A stretch of 64,000 bases of DNA, from positions 1 to 64,000 of the forward strand of contig NZ_AGAV01000015.1 of NCBI RefSeq assembly GCF_000224785.1, read 5' to 3'. Below, piece after piece: positions 1-10,203 of this stretch. The stretch's first letter is position 1, and every line of letters starts with the position of its first letter. The position numbers and the translations under genes were made by a program. This stretch comes from Lentibacillus jeotgali (GTDB taxonomy: Bacteria; Bacillota; Bacilli; Bacillales; Amphibacillaceae). Below the pieces are notes generated by a model that worked only from the letters and a program-made list of their open reading frames with translations, did not search any database and was not told where the DNA came from.

Positions 1-45
1 CAAGGAGCAAATTTTGCGTTGCCGCCTTTCGACAGCGACTTAATT

Positions 46-74
46 AATATACCATCTAATAGAGTTAAAGTCAA
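46..74 (-). promoter_or_regulatory. rRNA operon promoter P2 (outward)
   Basis: On the minus strand, -35 TTGACT (69-74) and -10 TATATT (46-51) are 17 bp apart, a near-consensus sigma-A promoter. It reads off the left edge. In B. subtilis an rRNA operon follows lysS, so this is probably the second of two tandem rrn promoters. The rRNA genes themselves are outside the window. Confidence 0.75.
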
Positions 75-139
75 CAGCTTTTTTTATTTTTTCTTGTTTA
101 GATGTATTTGATGTTGCGTCTGTTTTTGCAACGATTAAT

Positions 140-168
140 AATGTATCATGTTTTATTCCCTGGATCAA
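140..168 (-). promoter_or_regulatory. rRNA operon promoter P1 (outward)
   Basis: On the minus strand, -35 TTGATC (163-168) and -10 TACATT (140-145) are 17 bp apart. It lies about 94 bp upstream of the second promoter. Tandem promoters at roughly this spacing are typical of Bacillus rrn operons. The rest of 1-367 holds only this pair and the hairpin at 251-290; I see no gene there. Confidence 0.65.
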
Positions 169-250
169 TAGCAAATTAAACAAAAAATAACTGGGTATTT
201 CATCCAAATTAAAATGACCCTATTACTTTCCACTCTTCAGTTAAATCGAT

Positions 251-290
251 CCCCGCGTGCGCTTTGATTTAAACCAAAGCGCACGCGGGG
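251..290. terminator. long perfect hairpin after lysS
   Basis: A perfect 16-bp GC-rich stem (251-266 with 275-290) encloses an 8-nt loop. It lies about 80 bp past the lysS stop and upstream of the rrn promoters. There is no clear U-tract on either strand, so it is either a weak factor-independent terminator or an RNA-stability or insulating structure between lysS and the rRNA operon. Confidence 0.55.
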
Positions 291-367
291 GCCTGTAGTA
301 CACAGCGGCAACATTGATTATATGCAGGTAATCAGCACTTGCCCGCAAATAATCCCTTTATATGGAA

Positions 368-1864
<1,497 letters not shown>

Positions 1865-2062
1865 TTATACGACCGGCTCCATGTTTTTGAAGGAACCTGG
1901 CTTTCAGTAATAAGTATCTCGATTTCCATGGCATACGCCAAGATTTATAAATCAGGAGGACTTGCTTTTAGCTTCCGGTTCTTCTGCAAATGAATAAAGT
2001 ATGTCAACGAGATTTTCGCGGGTTTCCGTATCGCTGATTTTACGCCGGATTTGAGGCTTTGG

Positions 2063-2290
2063 CTATTCCTCCTTCTTGTTCGGAGGCTTTTTACCCTGCA
2101 ATTCACCTCTTGATACACGTAATTGGTCAGCTATTTGCTGCAGCAATTCATCTGAAGCTTGCTGGCTCCCCCGTTCGACATCACCAAGATTAATAATAGG
2201 CATATTTAATTGCTTTGCCAGACCTGCCTGCGTATACCCCTTTAATTTGCGGAATGCTTTTATTCTTCTTCCTAATCTCTCTCTGTCCAT
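2063..2290 (-). CDS. yazB: small XRE-family helix-turn-helix protein
   Basis: A 75-residue protein that is almost entirely one lambda-repressor-like HTH domain (residues about 5-62, with GRRIKAFRKLKGYTQAGLAK and the turn NLGDVERG). It corresponds to B. subtilis YazB, a small regulator of unknown target at the end of the folate operon. Its start overlaps the folK stop by 19 nt, so translation is probably coupled; the site AAAGGATG precedes the ATG. It ends at a TAG codon, beyond which the same frame stays open for 36 more codons (1955-2062) to a TGA. Those codons look protein-like, with an acidic/basic tail, so the TAG may be a recent truncation. The region 1859-1954 holds nothing I recognise. 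Confidence 0.85.
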   Translation of the reverse strand: MDRERLGRRIKAFRKLKGYTQAGLAKQLNMPIINLGDVERGSQQASDELLQQIADQLRVSRGELQGKKPPNKKEE

Positions 2291-2775
2291 TGTCGTACAT
2301 CCTTTATGTCGCTTTCAGGAAGTGCTTTTATATAATCCGCTGCACGCTTGTGACCTACTGCCGTGATCGTCAGTTCCGGAGCAATTTCACCGAGCGGAAT
2401 TAGCACAAATGCCCGCTCAAGCATACGTGGATGCGGAAGGATTAATCGTTCTGTTTCTCTATTTTCCTGATTATACATTAAAATGTCAAGGTCGATTGTA
2501 CGCGGGCCAAAGCGGATTTCTCTTCTTCTGCCCAATTGCTTTTCAATTGCCTGACAAACATCCAACAATTCCATCGGCAAAAGGGAAGTATCCAATTCAA
2601 TTACCATATTTAAAAACTCAGCTTGATCTGTATAACCGACGGGGTCTGTCTGATATATAGATGACTTTTTAATAATGGTAATCTGCCGATGAGCGTTCAA
2701 TGCTTCCAGTGCTCTAGTAAGGTATTTCTCCCGCGGTTCGATATTGGACCCTAAGGCCAGATAAATATTCTTCAT
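2272..2775 (-). CDS. folK: HPPK, 6-hydroxymethyl-dihydropterin pyrophosphokinase
   Basis: FolK transfers pyrophosphate from ATP to 6-hydroxymethyl-7,8-dihydropterin, the step before dihydropteroate synthase in folate synthesis. The 167-residue protein opens with YLALGSNIEPRE and carries the family signature FGPRTIDLDILMY (about residues 90-102) followed by LILPHPRMLERAFVL. The ATG overlaps the folB stop as ATGA, a coupled arrangement. Its position after folP-folB is the standard Bacillus folate operon order. Confidence 0.97.
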   Translation of the reverse strand: MKNIYLALGSNIEPREKYLTRALEALNAHRQITIIKKSSIYQTDPVGYTDQAEFLNMVIELDTSLLPMELLDVCQAIEKQLGRRREIRFGPRTIDLDILMYNQENRETERLILPHPRMLERAFVLIPLGEIAPELTITAVGHKRAADYIKALPESDIKDVRQWTERD

Positions 2776-3137
2776 GCGTTACGCTCCCGGAAAATTTGTA
2801 CGGCAACTGACTGATAATGACCTGGTATCGGCGGGTCGGGTTTGATGACTTTTAGCTTACACGACTCAAGCAAATTAAAAGAGCGGAACAATTCATCCGC
2901 AATGTCTTCGGCGATTGCCTCCACCAGCTTTTTTGGCTTACCTTCCATAATATTTTTGACGACGTTATAAATCTCGCCATAATCAATGGAATCATTCATA
3001 TCATCCGAACGGCTTGATGTTTTTAAATCAAGCATCAGTTCGACATCGACATAAAACCGCTGTCCAAGTGTGTTTTCTTCCGGAAATAAGCCATGATATC
3101 CGTAGAATTCCATTTGATTAAGCAATATTTTATCCAA
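2772..3137 (-). CDS. folB: dihydroneopterin aldolase
   Basis: FolB cleaves dihydroneopterin to 6-hydroxymethyl-dihydropterin and glycolaldehyde. The product is 121 residues, the usual size, with the family N-terminus MEFYGYHGLFPEENTLGQRF and the C-terminal KVIKPDPPIPGHYQSVAV. I place the start at the TTG at 3137, because B. subtilis FolB begins with the matching MDK and GAGGAG lies 9 nt upstream; an earlier TTG at 3146 has no spacing to a ribosome-binding site. It overlaps the end of folP by 8 nt. Confidence 0.95.
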   Translation of the reverse strand: MDKILLNQMEFYGYHGLFPEENTLGQRFYVDVELMLDLKTSSRSDDMNDSIDYGEIYNVVKNIMEGKPKKLVEAIAEDIADELFRSFNLLESCKLKVIKPDPPIPGHYQSVAVQIFRERNA

Positions 3138-3963
3138 GGTTCTCAACTCCTCGCTTACCGAGCATTGTATCCATCATTTTTGCCAATTCGGCATGTAATT
3201 TCACATTATGAACCCGAACGACCTGAACACCCTTCGTGATTCCCAGACACGTTGTGGCACCCGTTCCATTATCACGCTCTGCAGCCGGTACATCCAGAAT
3301 TTTGCCGATAAAAGATTTCCGTGATGCCCCGAGCAGTATAGGGTATCCCAAATCATGAAATTTCTCCAGCTGGTTAATCACCGTCAGATTGTCAGCCGAC
3401 GTTTTGGCGAACCCGACCCCGGGATCGAGCACGATATTATCCGGCAAGACACCTGCATTAAGCGCAATATCGATGCTTTCATGCAAATCCTGTTTCATAT
3501 CAGGGATTAATGAGCTATAATTTCTATTAGTTCGATTATGCATCAGGATAATCGGAACGTTATAATCAGCAGCAACACCTGCTATGTCAGGTTCTCGCTT
3601 TGAACCCCAGACATCATTGATAATCTCAGCACCCGCTTTAACAGCCTGCCTTGCCGTTTCAGCTTTATACGTGTCGACAGAAATCGGGATCGTTATGTTT
3701 TCCTTTACTGCCCGGATCACCGGCAAAACTCGCGCGATTTCCTCATCCTGCGAAACGGGCTCATGGTCCGGCCGGGTGGATTCACCACCTATATCAATCA
3801 TGTCGGCGCCCTGTTCCTCCATTAAGATAGCCTGATTAACCGCGCGTTCAACTGTGGTATAACTACCGCCATCCGAAAATGAATCAGGTGTGACGTTCAG
3901 TATTCCCATAACATGAGTTCGTTCATCCAATTGAAACGTCCTAGAATCAGTTGTTAATCTCAT
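3130..3963 (-). CDS. folP: dihydropteroate synthase
   Basis: FolP (Sul) joins p-aminobenzoate to 6-hydroxymethyl-dihydropterin pyrophosphate, the sulfonamide-sensitive step. The 277-residue TIM-barrel protein shows the pterin-binding signatures MGILNVTPDSFSDGG (about residues 19-33) and DMIDIGGESTRPDHEPV (about 55-71). Later come INDVWGSK and the loop PILLGASRKSFIG. AGAAGGTACAGT precedes the ATG. In B. subtilis pabB-pabA-pabC lie immediately upstream; here the next gene upstream is cysK, so p-aminobenzoate synthesis is not encoded in this operon. Confidence 0.97.
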   Translation of the reverse strand: MRLTTDSRTFQLDERTHVMGILNVTPDSFSDGGSYTTVERAVNQAILMEEQGADMIDIGGESTRPDHEPVSQDEEIARVLPVIRAVKENITIPISVDTYKAETARQAVKAGAEIINDVWGSKREPDIAGVAADYNVPIILMHNRTNRNYSSLIPDMKQDLHESIDIALNAGVLPDNIVLDPGVGFAKTSADNLTVINQLEKFHDLGYPILLGASRKSFIGKILDVPAAERDNGTGATTCLGITKGVQVVRVHNVKLHAELAKMMDTMLGKRGVENLG

Positions 3964-4032
3964 ACTGTACCTTCTTTCAAATCTGTAATGAAAGTCTCAT
4001 CTCAAGCATTATTCATATCGTATCACACCATT

Positions 4033-4072
4033 AAAAAAAGGACTAGCACCAGAGTATCCGGTGCCAATCCTT
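4033..4072 (-). terminator. Rho-independent terminator of cysK
   Basis: On the minus strand a stem of about 15 bp (AAGGATTGGCACCGG with CTGGTGCTAGTCCTT) is followed directly by a run of seven T. It separates cysK from the folate operon, so folP must have its own promoter or depend on readthrough. Confidence 0.9.
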
Positions 4073-4083
4073 GATTCAAGCAA

Positions 4084-5010
4084 TTATTCTTCGTCATATT
4101 GGTAGAGCGGTGTGGAGAGGTAGCGCTCACCATTGTCCGGGATGACCGCAAGTACTTTTTTACCTTTGCCCAATTGTTCCGCAACCTTCTTCGCCGCGGC
4201 TACGGCTGCCCCGGCCGAAATACCGCCCAGGATACCTTCCTGTCTGGCAACCTCCCGGGATGTTTGGAAAGCTTCATCGTTCGAAATACGGATGGTATCA
4301 TCATAAAGTTCCGTATCCAGGATCTTAGGCACAAATCCTGCGCCAAGCCCCTGAATTTTATGTGGCCCCGGTGAATCTCCGGAAAGGACAGCAGAATCAT
4401 CCGGTTCAACAGCATACAGTTTGACGTCTTTAAAATGATCTTTCAGAACTTTGCCAGCGCCAGTGATCGTTCCGCCGGTTCCAATACCGGAAACAAACGC
4501 ATCAAGCCCGTCGTCCATCTGCTTGACAATTTCCTGACCAGTTGTACGGGCATGCACTTCCGTGTTGGCTTCATTGTTAAACTGCTGTGGCATAAAATAG
4601 CCATGCTCTTGCTGCAGTTCCTCAGCTTTCTTAATCGCGCCTTTCATAGCATCCGCCCCAGGGGTCAGCACCAATTCAGCACCGTATGCGCGCAATAAAT
4701 TACGGCGTTCCTTACTCATCGTATCAGGCATAACCAGGATTGCCTTATATCCTTTTGCAGCAGCAACCATGGCCAGACCAATACCGGTGTTGCCGCTGGT
4801 TGGTTCAATAATCGTGTCACCCTCATTTAGTTCGCCTTCTTTTTCAGCAGCTTCAATCATCGACAATGCAATCCGGTCTTTTACGGAACTGCCAGGGTTC
4901 ATGAATTCTAGTTTCAAATAAACATCGGCACTATCCTTTTCAACTGAACGGTTTAACTTTACAACCGGTGTTTCCCCAATCAGGCCAGTTATATTATCAG
5001 CAACTCTCAT
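4084..5010 (-). CDS. cysK: cysteine synthase A, O-acetylserine (thiol)-lyase
   Basis: CysK makes cysteine from O-acetylserine and sulfide with PLP. The PLP lysine lies in [12 protein letters not shown] (K about 41), the substrate loop in [12 protein letters not shown], and the PLP-phosphate loop in [13 protein letters not shown]. The 308-residue form starts at the ATG at 5010, eight nucleotides after GGGAGGAG; a possible ATG seven codons earlier would include that ribosome-binding site in the coding sequence. A consensus sigma-A promoter is upstream and a strong terminator downstream, so it is probably monocistronic. Confidence 0.97.
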   Translation of the reverse strand: MRVADNITGLIGETPVVKLNRSVEKDSADVYLKLEFMNPGSSVKDRIALSMIEAAEKEGELNEGDTIIEPTSGNTGIGLAMVAAAKGYKAILVMPDTMSKERRNLLRAYGAELVLTPGADAMKGAIKKAEELQQEHGYFMPQQFNNEANTEVHARTTGQEIVKQMDDGLDAFVSGIGTGGTITGAGKVLKDHFKDVKLYAVEPDDSAVLSGDSPGPHKIQGLGAGFVPKILDTELYDDTIRISNDEAFQTSREVARQEGILGGISAGAAVAAAKKVAEQLGKGKKVLAVIPDNGERYLSTPLYQYDEE

Positions 5011-5054
5011 CTTAACTCCTCCCAATTCCAAGTATTTTTATAGGATTTATATTT

Positions 5055-5083
5055 AATGTACGTTTAAATTGAAAAAATGTCAA
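5055..5083 (-). promoter_or_regulatory. sigma-A promoter of cysK
   Basis: On the minus strand, a perfect -35 TTGACA (5078-5083) and -10 TACATT (5055-5060) are separated by 17 bp. The start codon is about 45 nt from the -10. The flanks are very AT-rich, which could suit the sulfur regulator CymR, but I did not identify a clear CymR box. Confidence 0.8.
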
Positions 5084-5101
5084 TCATTTTAAATTGAAAT
5101 G

Positions 5102-6001
5102 TTACTCACTGTAAATCCAGTCTGTTTTCAATTCATCCCATAATGATTCAGCTGACAAAGACTGGTCCATTTGATTCAATGCCAATTCCCGCTCCACATA
5201 CGGTTTTATCTCATCATAATCAAATGTAATGGAAGGAAGCTTGCGATGAAGATAGATAATTGCCACCCCGTTTTGTGTCTCAAAGGGTTCACTGAATGTG
5301 CGTTCTTCCATATTCTTAACTTTATCAAGATAACCGTCAGGCCAAAATTGGCTGGTATTGACCAAAAAACCCAAGTATCCGCCATTATTCTTCGTTTCTT
5401 CATCTATTGAATATTCTTGTGCGAGTAAATCGAATGATGCGCCGTTCTCAAGTTCGCTTATCACTCTGTCCGCGGTATTCATATCCGGTATTACAATATG
5501 GGAAACTTGAGTTGAGGCTTTAAAATTATATTGCTCCTTATAATCTTCATAATACGTTTTGACTTTTTGGTCAGGTATATCTCTATCAGCCGTCAAGAGG
5601 GCTTCCAATTGATAGCGATGTTTAATATCATGCCGCCATCGCTCTTCTTTATTATTTGTTTCTTCCTCGGTCATAACACCCTGCATTGTCGTTAGCTGTG
5701 CTATTTCCCGGGTAATGACTTTATCATCAACGGTAACATTGTGTTCTTCAGCCAGCTGCTGCACCACCTGCCGGTTCATCATGATCTTCAGCTGCTCTTT
5801 CCCGTGCTCTTCACGTAATGTAAGCATCCATTCATCAAACGAAATTGTTTCATCACCTGCAGAAGCAACCGGTTCTCTCTGATTGATTTGATTGTTATGA
5901 TGATCAATCGGTATCGTTTCATCCTGATTCCACAACATGAGGGTCGCAATGTTTGTTACAAGCAACACCGTAATAATACCCCAGAGAAGTTTCCTATTCA
6001 T
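5102..6001 (-). CDS. yacD: membrane-anchored parvulin-type peptidyl-prolyl isomerase (YacD/PrsA-like)
   Basis: The 299-residue protein starts with one hydrophobic segment (about residues 5-24) that anchors or exports it, then a SurA-like N-domain. A parvulin/rotamase-like domain spans about residues 165-265: it begins near STQVSHIVIPD and contains FDLLAQEYSIDEETKNNGGYLGF, written in part only. No lipobox cysteine is present, unlike PrsA. It matches the place and architecture of B. subtilis YacD, a putative isomerase between hslO and cysK. It presumably helps fold exported proteins outside the membrane; substrates are unknown. Confidence 0.85.
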   Translation of the reverse strand: MNRKLLWGIITVLLVTNIATLMLWNQDETIPIDHHNNQINQREPVASAGDETISFDEWMLTLREEHGKEQLKIMMNRQVVQQLAEEHNVTVDDKVITREIAQLTTMQGVMTEEETNNKEERWRHDIKHRYQLEALLTADRDIPDQKVKTYYEDYKEQYNFKASTQVSHIVIPDMNTADRVISELENGASFDLLAQEYSIDEETKNNGGYLGFLVNTSQFWPDGYLDKVKNMEERTFSEPFETQNGVAIIYLHRKLPSITFDYDEIKPYVERELALNQMDQSLSAESLWDELKTDWIYSE

Positions 6002-6051
6002 CGGCTGCTCCTTTCCGCTTCAGTCGTTTAATAAAGGGATAGTTTAAAAGC

Positions 6052-6089
6052 GTGTCAAAAAGGAGTATAACATGGACTTTTTGAACAAC
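6052..6089. repeat. short palindromic repeat, TTGTTCAAAAAG family (copy 1)
   Basis: A 38-bp imperfect palindrome with outer arms TCAAAAAGGAGTATAA and GGACTTTTTGAACAAC. Two other copies are at 44608-44646 and 28048-28155 (the last with a longer interior). It lies between yacD and hslO. The function is unknown. Confidence 0.6.
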
Positions 6090-6093
6090 CACT

Positions 6094-6969
6094 TTAAATA
6101 CGCTCTTTCAGTTCTTCCAGCTCCTGTTCAGACAAACGGTAGACTTCATTACAGAAATGGCATGTTGCTTCTGCCCCGTGGTCCTCATCTATCATGCTCT
6201 GAATTTCTTCACTGCCGAGACCCATAACTGCCTGTTCAACGCGTTCTTTGGAACACTTACATTGAAAACGGACAGGCAGTCGTCCATGAATCGTTATTTC
6301 TTCATTTCCAAAAAGCCTTTCAAGAATTTGTTCCGGCGAATTACCTTCCCTAATCAAGGACGAAATGGCCGGAAAGTTCTGGATTTGTTCCTCCAGACGG
6401 GCGATCACCTCTTCATCAGCACCAGGCATCACTTGGACGATAAAGCCGCCAGATGCCGATATGCTGTGATCAGGATTAACTAACACCCCGGCCCCGACAG
6501 CAGAAGGCACCTGTTCAGAATTGGCGAAGTAGTAGGTAAAATCGTCGCCAATCTCGCCGGATACAATCGGAACCTGACCTGTAAAGTGTTCCTTTAAACC
6601 CAAATCTTTAACGACACTGAGATTCCCTTCTGTACCAACCGCTTGTGCCACATCCAACTTGCCTTGTTCATTCAAATCAAAATCGACATGCGGATTTGAC
6701 ACGTAACCACGTACATCCCCCGTTGCATCACTGTCAGCAATGATTGCACCAATCGGACCGGTTCCTTCAAACTTTACCGTAAGCGAATCATCACCTTTCA
6801 GCATCGCTCCCATCATTGCACTGACGGTAATTGTCCGGCCCAGAGCGGCTGAAGCAGTTGCCCACGTATCCTGGCGCCTTCTTGCTTCTTCAACCGTATT
6901 TGTCGAACTGATGGCGTATGCGCGGACTTTCCCGTCATATGCCGTCGCTTTTAAAATATAATCTTTCAT
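6094..6969 (-). CDS. hslO: redox-regulated chaperone Hsp33
   Basis: Hsp33 is a cytoplasmic holdase switched on by oxidation. The 291-residue length is normal. The C-terminal redox switch is intact: CKC (about residues 237-239) and CHFC (about 270-273) supply the four zinc-binding cysteines in CxC-x(~30)-CxxC form. The N-terminal fold shows GPIGAIIADSDATGDVRGYV. AAAGGAGAT lies upstream of the ATG. It lies between coaX and yacD, as in B. subtilis (yacC). Confidence 0.97.
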   Translation of the reverse strand: MKDYILKATAYDGKVRAYAISSTNTVEEARRRQDTWATASAALGRTITVSAMMGAMLKGDDSLTVKFEGTGPIGAIIADSDATGDVRGYVSNPHVDFDLNEQGKLDVAQAVGTEGNLSVVKDLGLKEHFTGQVPIVSGEIGDDFTYYFANSEQVPSAVGAGVLVNPDHSISASGGFIVQVMPGADEEVIARLEEQIQNFPAISSLIREGNSPEQILERLFGNEEITIHGRLPVRFQCKCSKERVEQAVMGLGSEEIQSMIDEDHGAEATCHFCNEVYRLSEQELEELKERI

Positions 6970-6999
6970 GTGATATGGACATCTCCTTTAAATTCTCAG

Positions 7000-7782
7000 T
7001 TAAAAATCTGCCGCTTGCGTATTTTGCTTGTAAATCAGATAAAGCCCTTTTAACGTCAAATATTTATCGGCATAATCAATCGCTTCAGAGGCTTCTGTAA
7101 ACAAAGATGCAAGTCCCCCGGTAGCAATAACGGTCGGTTCTGTTCCCATTTCCTGCTTCACCCGGTACACAATCCCGTCAACCTGTGCAACGTAGCCATA
7201 AAACACTCCGGATTGCATCGCATCTTCCGTTGTACGGCCGATCACATTTTCCGGTGCTTGCAATTCAATTTTCGGCAACTTTGACGCTTTACTGTTAAGT
7301 GCCTCCATGGATATCAGAATCCCCGGTGCAATCAATCCGCCGTGGTAAGCTTTTTCATGATTAATATAACAAAAGGTCGTTGCCGTTCCAAAATCAATAA
7401 TAATCAGCGGGGCTCCATATTCATCGATGGCACCGACTGCGTTCACAATACGATCAGCCCCGATTTCTTTTGGATTTGGATACGCCATTTTTAAATATGA
7501 ATGCACTGACTCCTTACCGATCACGAGGGGTTCAAGGTGAAAATATTTGGTGCACATTTTTTCCAGCGAAAACATGATCGGCGGTACAACAGACGAAATA
7601 ATCACCCCGGTGACATCAGTGAAGGAGAGATTTTCATGTTCCAGTAATGATTTAACAAGAACTGCGTATTCATCCTCCGTTTTATGACGATCCGTTTTAA
7701 TGCGCCATTCATGGATTAATGTATCGTCCCTAAAAACACCCATAACCGTGTTTGTATTACCTGCATCGAGCACAAAAAGCAT
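7000..7782 (-). CDS. coaX: type III pantothenate kinase
   Basis: CoaX phosphorylates pantothenate, the first step of coenzyme A synthesis; type III enzymes have an ASKHA fold. The phosphate loop [13 protein letters not shown] is at residues 5-17, [11 protein letters not shown] is in the middle, and [11 protein letters not shown] follows. Length (260) is standard for the B. subtilis CoaX (YacB) family. The start ATG follows AGGAAGG. It lies between ftsH and hslO, the conserved order. Confidence 0.97.
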   Translation of the reverse strand: MLFVLDAGNTNTVMGVFRDDTLIHEWRIKTDRHKTEDEYAVLVKSLLEHENLSFTDVTGVIISSVVPPIMFSLEKMCTKYFHLEPLVIGKESVHSYLKMAYPNPKEIGADRIVNAVGAIDEYGAPLIIIDFGTATTFCYINHEKAYHGGLIAPGILISMEALNSKASKLPKIELQAPENVIGRTTEDAMQSGVFYGYVAQVDGIVYRVKQEMGTEPTVIATGGLASLFTEASEAIDYADKYLTLKGLYLIYKQNTQAADF

Positions 7783-7843
7783 TGATTACCAAACCTTCCT
7801 GTATACCTTTTCTATCCTTTTACTATATCATAAAGCGAAACTT

Positions 7844-7940
7844 CATTCAGCAGAGTGCTTTTCTCTGCTGAATGTTAGTTGAGCCGAATCGGGCTTTTAT
7901 GGACAGTTATCTGTCGTAGTTTGGCATGTTGTTGCCCGTC
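7844..7940 (+). repeat. dispersed repeat, hairpin + TTAGTTGA family (copy A)
   Basis: A perfect 12-bp stem (CATTCAGCAGAG with CTCTGCTGAATG, 7844-7874) is followed by TTAGTTGAGCC and a conserved stretch reaching GTAGTTTGGCATG. A closely similar hairpin plus TTAGTTGAACC occurs inverted at 62780-62859. Partial relatives are at 31519-31583, 37455-37490, 41936-41975 and 47931-47990. It lies between coaX and ftsH. The function is unknown. Confidence 0.6.
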
Positions 7941-7964
7941 ATATGTGGGTTAAAACAGTCTAAG

Positions 7965-7998
7965 AGAAAAAATCAGCCTCTCACTTTCATGAGAGGCT
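7965..7998 (-). terminator. Rho-independent terminator of ftsH
   Basis: On the minus strand a 9-bp stem (AGCCTCTCA with TGAGAGGCT) is followed by GATTTTTTC, 14 nt after the ftsH stop. It would end the tilS-hpt-ftsH transcript. Confidence 0.9.
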
Positions 7999-8011
7999 AA
8001 CAAATTCTGTC

Positions 8012-10054
8012 TTATTCTTTTTTATCTTCCGAGTCAGAGGATGAATCGTGATCGTCACTTTGTTCTTCGTTTTGTTCTTTCCTTTTCTCTTCATGCTCTT
8101 TTTCAGCCCGGCTTTTGGCTTCTTCATACGTTTTCGGCTCAGGTTCGTCGCCATCTTTGGACTGAATATTCACTTTCACATCATCATTATTGTCATCGCT
8201 CTCTGAAGTGGAATTTCCTTCACTCTTATCAGGTTCAGGGAGAAAGCCCTCTTCAAACAATGTCTTGAGCTGTTTTCTGTCCAGCGTTTCAACATCAAGC
8301 AATGTTTGAGCCATCAATTCAAGCTTATCTTTGTTCTCGGTAAGAATCCTCTTGGCACGGTCATAGCAGTAATTGATAAAGTTTTGCATTTCTTTGTCGA
8401 TCTCATATGCAATCGTATCACTGTAATTTTGATCGTTTTGGATGTCACGGCCAAGGAATACTTCTCCGCCGCCGCTTGTAAACTGCAGCGGACCAATTTT
8501 ATCACTCATACCATATTCCGTAATCATCTTGCGTACAATATTGGTTGCCTGCTGAAAGTCATTATGTGCGCCTGTACTCACTTCGCCGAACATCACTTCC
8601 TCAGCAACCCGGCCGCCCAGTAATCCGGTAATCTTATCAAATAGCTCTGGTTTGGTAATGAAGGCCCGGTCTTCTTTTGGCAACTGGATAGCATAACCGC
8701 CTGCCTGACCGCGCGGCACAATCGTCACTTTGTGCACTTCATCCGCATTCTCCAGCACAAGACCGATGATTGTATGCCCACTTTCATGGTGGGCAACAAT
8801 GTCGCGTTCCTTCTTGGAAATAACCTTACTCTTCTTGGCAGGGCCGACAATAACCCGATCAATGGCTTCATCCACATCTTCCATGCCGATCTTATCTTTA
8901 TCGAAGCGCGCAGCAACAAGCGCCGCTTCATTCAGCAGGTTCTCCAGATCGGCACCCGAAAATCCCGGTGTGCGTCTCGCAATCGTATTGAGATCGATCG
9001 TATCATCAAATGGTTTATTCCGTGCGTGCACTTTCAATACTTCTTCACGGCCTTTGACATCCGGACGGTTAACCGTGATCTGTCGGTCAAAACGTCCCGG
9101 ACGCAGAAGTGCCGGGTCAAGAATATCCGGACGGTTTGTTGCGGCTATAATGATAATGCCTTCATTGATACCAAACCCATCCATTTCAACGAGCAGTTGG
9201 TTCAAGGTTTGCTCACGCTCATCATGGCCGCCGCCAAGCCCTGCGCCACGCTGTCGGCCGACAGCATCGATTTCATCGATAAAGATGATGCACGGTGAGT
9301 TTTTCTTGGCATTTTCAAATAAGTCACGTACACGTGATGCACCAACACCTACGAACATTTCCACGAAGTCCGAGCCACTAATGGAGAAGAACGGTGTGCC
9401 TGCTTCTCCTGCTACAGCACGGGCAAGCAATGTTTTACCTGTCCCCGGCGGGCCTACGAGCAGCACCCCTTTAGGGATTTTTGCACCGACTGACGAGAAC
9501 TTGCGGGGATCCTTTAGAAAGTCAACAACTTCGACGAGTTCCTGCTTTTCTTCATCCGCCCCGGCAACATCCTTGAAACGAACTTTTTTCTTATCATCAC
9601 TGACCATTTTAGCTTTACTTTTGCCGAAGTTCATGACACGGCCGCCACCGCCGCCTTGAGCCTGACTAAGAATAAAGAAGAAAAACAGTCCTAATATAAG
9701 AAATGGAATAATTGTTGTCAGAAAGGTTACCCAGCCGCTTGGTTGTTCCTCTTCTGCTACACTGAGCTGGCTTTGTTCACGAGCCTGCTGTGTTATATTT
9801 GAAACAACAGTATTCGTATCCGGAACTTGGGCGACAAATTGTTCGCCTTCTCCCATTTCACCGGTAATACGCACGATACCGTTAGCCGGCTGCATGGTCA
9901 TTTCCGCAATTTGTCCTTCTTCTAATGCACTCATGAATTCCTGATAATTATATTGTTCTCTTTGATCATTTTGGCCATTAAATACTCCTATGACGCCTAT
10001 GACGACCAGGAATATAAGCAGGTAGAATATAACATTTCTAAATATCCGGTTCAT
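8012..10054 (-). CDS. ftsH: membrane AAA+ zinc metalloprotease FtsH
   Basis: FtsH is a hexameric ATP-dependent protease of the membrane that degrades misfolded membrane proteins and regulators such as SpoVM. Two membrane segments (about residues 7-24 and 108-130) flank an extracytoplasmic domain. The AAA module shows Walker A GPPGTGKT (201-208), Walker B IIFIDEID and the SRH near RPGRFDRQ. The zinc site is HESGH (423-427). At 680 residues it is longer than B. subtilis FtsH (637) because of a very acidic, low-complexity tail of roughly 60 residues. GGAGGAGGTAAGGA precedes the ATG. Gene order tilS-hpt-ftsH-coaX is conserved. Confidence 0.98.
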   Translation of the reverse strand: MNRIFRNVIFYLLIFLVVIGVIGVFNGQNDQREQYNYQEFMSALEEGQIAEMTMQPANGIVRITGEMGEGEQFVAQVPDTNTVVSNITQQAREQSQLSVAEEEQPSGWVTFLTTIIPFLILGLFFFFILSQAQGGGGGRVMNFGKSKAKMVSDDKKKVRFKDVAGADEEKQELVEVVDFLKDPRKFSSVGAKIPKGVLLVGPPGTGKTLLARAVAGEAGTPFFSISGSDFVEMFVGVGASRVRDLFENAKKNSPCIIFIDEIDAVGRQRGAGLGGGHDEREQTLNQLLVEMDGFGINEGIIIIAATNRPDILDPALLRPGRFDRQITVNRPDVKGREEVLKVHARNKPFDDTIDLNTIARRTPGFSGADLENLLNEAALVAARFDKDKIGMEDVDEAIDRVIVGPAKKSKVISKKERDIVAHHESGHTIIGLVLENADEVHKVTIVPRGQAGGYAIQLPKEDRAFITKPELFDKITGLLGGRVAEEVMFGEVSTGAHNDFQQATNIVRKMITEYGMSDKIGPLQFTSGGGEVFLGRDIQNDQNYSDTIAYEIDKEMQNFINYCYDRAKRILTENKDKLELMAQTLLDVETLDRKQLKTLFEEGFLPEPDKSEGNSTSESDDNNDDVKVNIQSKDGDEPEPKTYEEAKSRAEKEHEEKRKEQNEEQSDDHDSSSDSEDKKE

Positions 10055-10088
10055 TCCTTACCTCCTCCAAGCGGGAAAACTACAAACA

Positions 10089-10118
10089 ATACTACCATAT
10101 AAAAAAGTAGCGATACAA
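10089..10118 (-). promoter_or_regulatory. candidate promoter of ftsH
   Basis: On the minus strand, TTGTAT (10113-10118) and TAGTAT (10089-10094) are 18 bp apart, about 35 nt before the ftsH start. It is a moderate match to the sigma-A consensus and could give ftsH expression independent of tilS-hpt. Confidence 0.45.
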
Positions 10119-10203
10119 CTAATTGTGCTTACAATTTCTTTAATCAGTTTACCGTGAGTTCTGATATTTTATCACTAAAATAATAAGTTCATTAACTGAC
10201 AGG

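Noticed and set aside
8730-9659. 309-codon plus-strand frame inside ftsH
   Set aside because: A serine/proline-rich antisense shadow of the FtsH AAA domain; no family resemblance.
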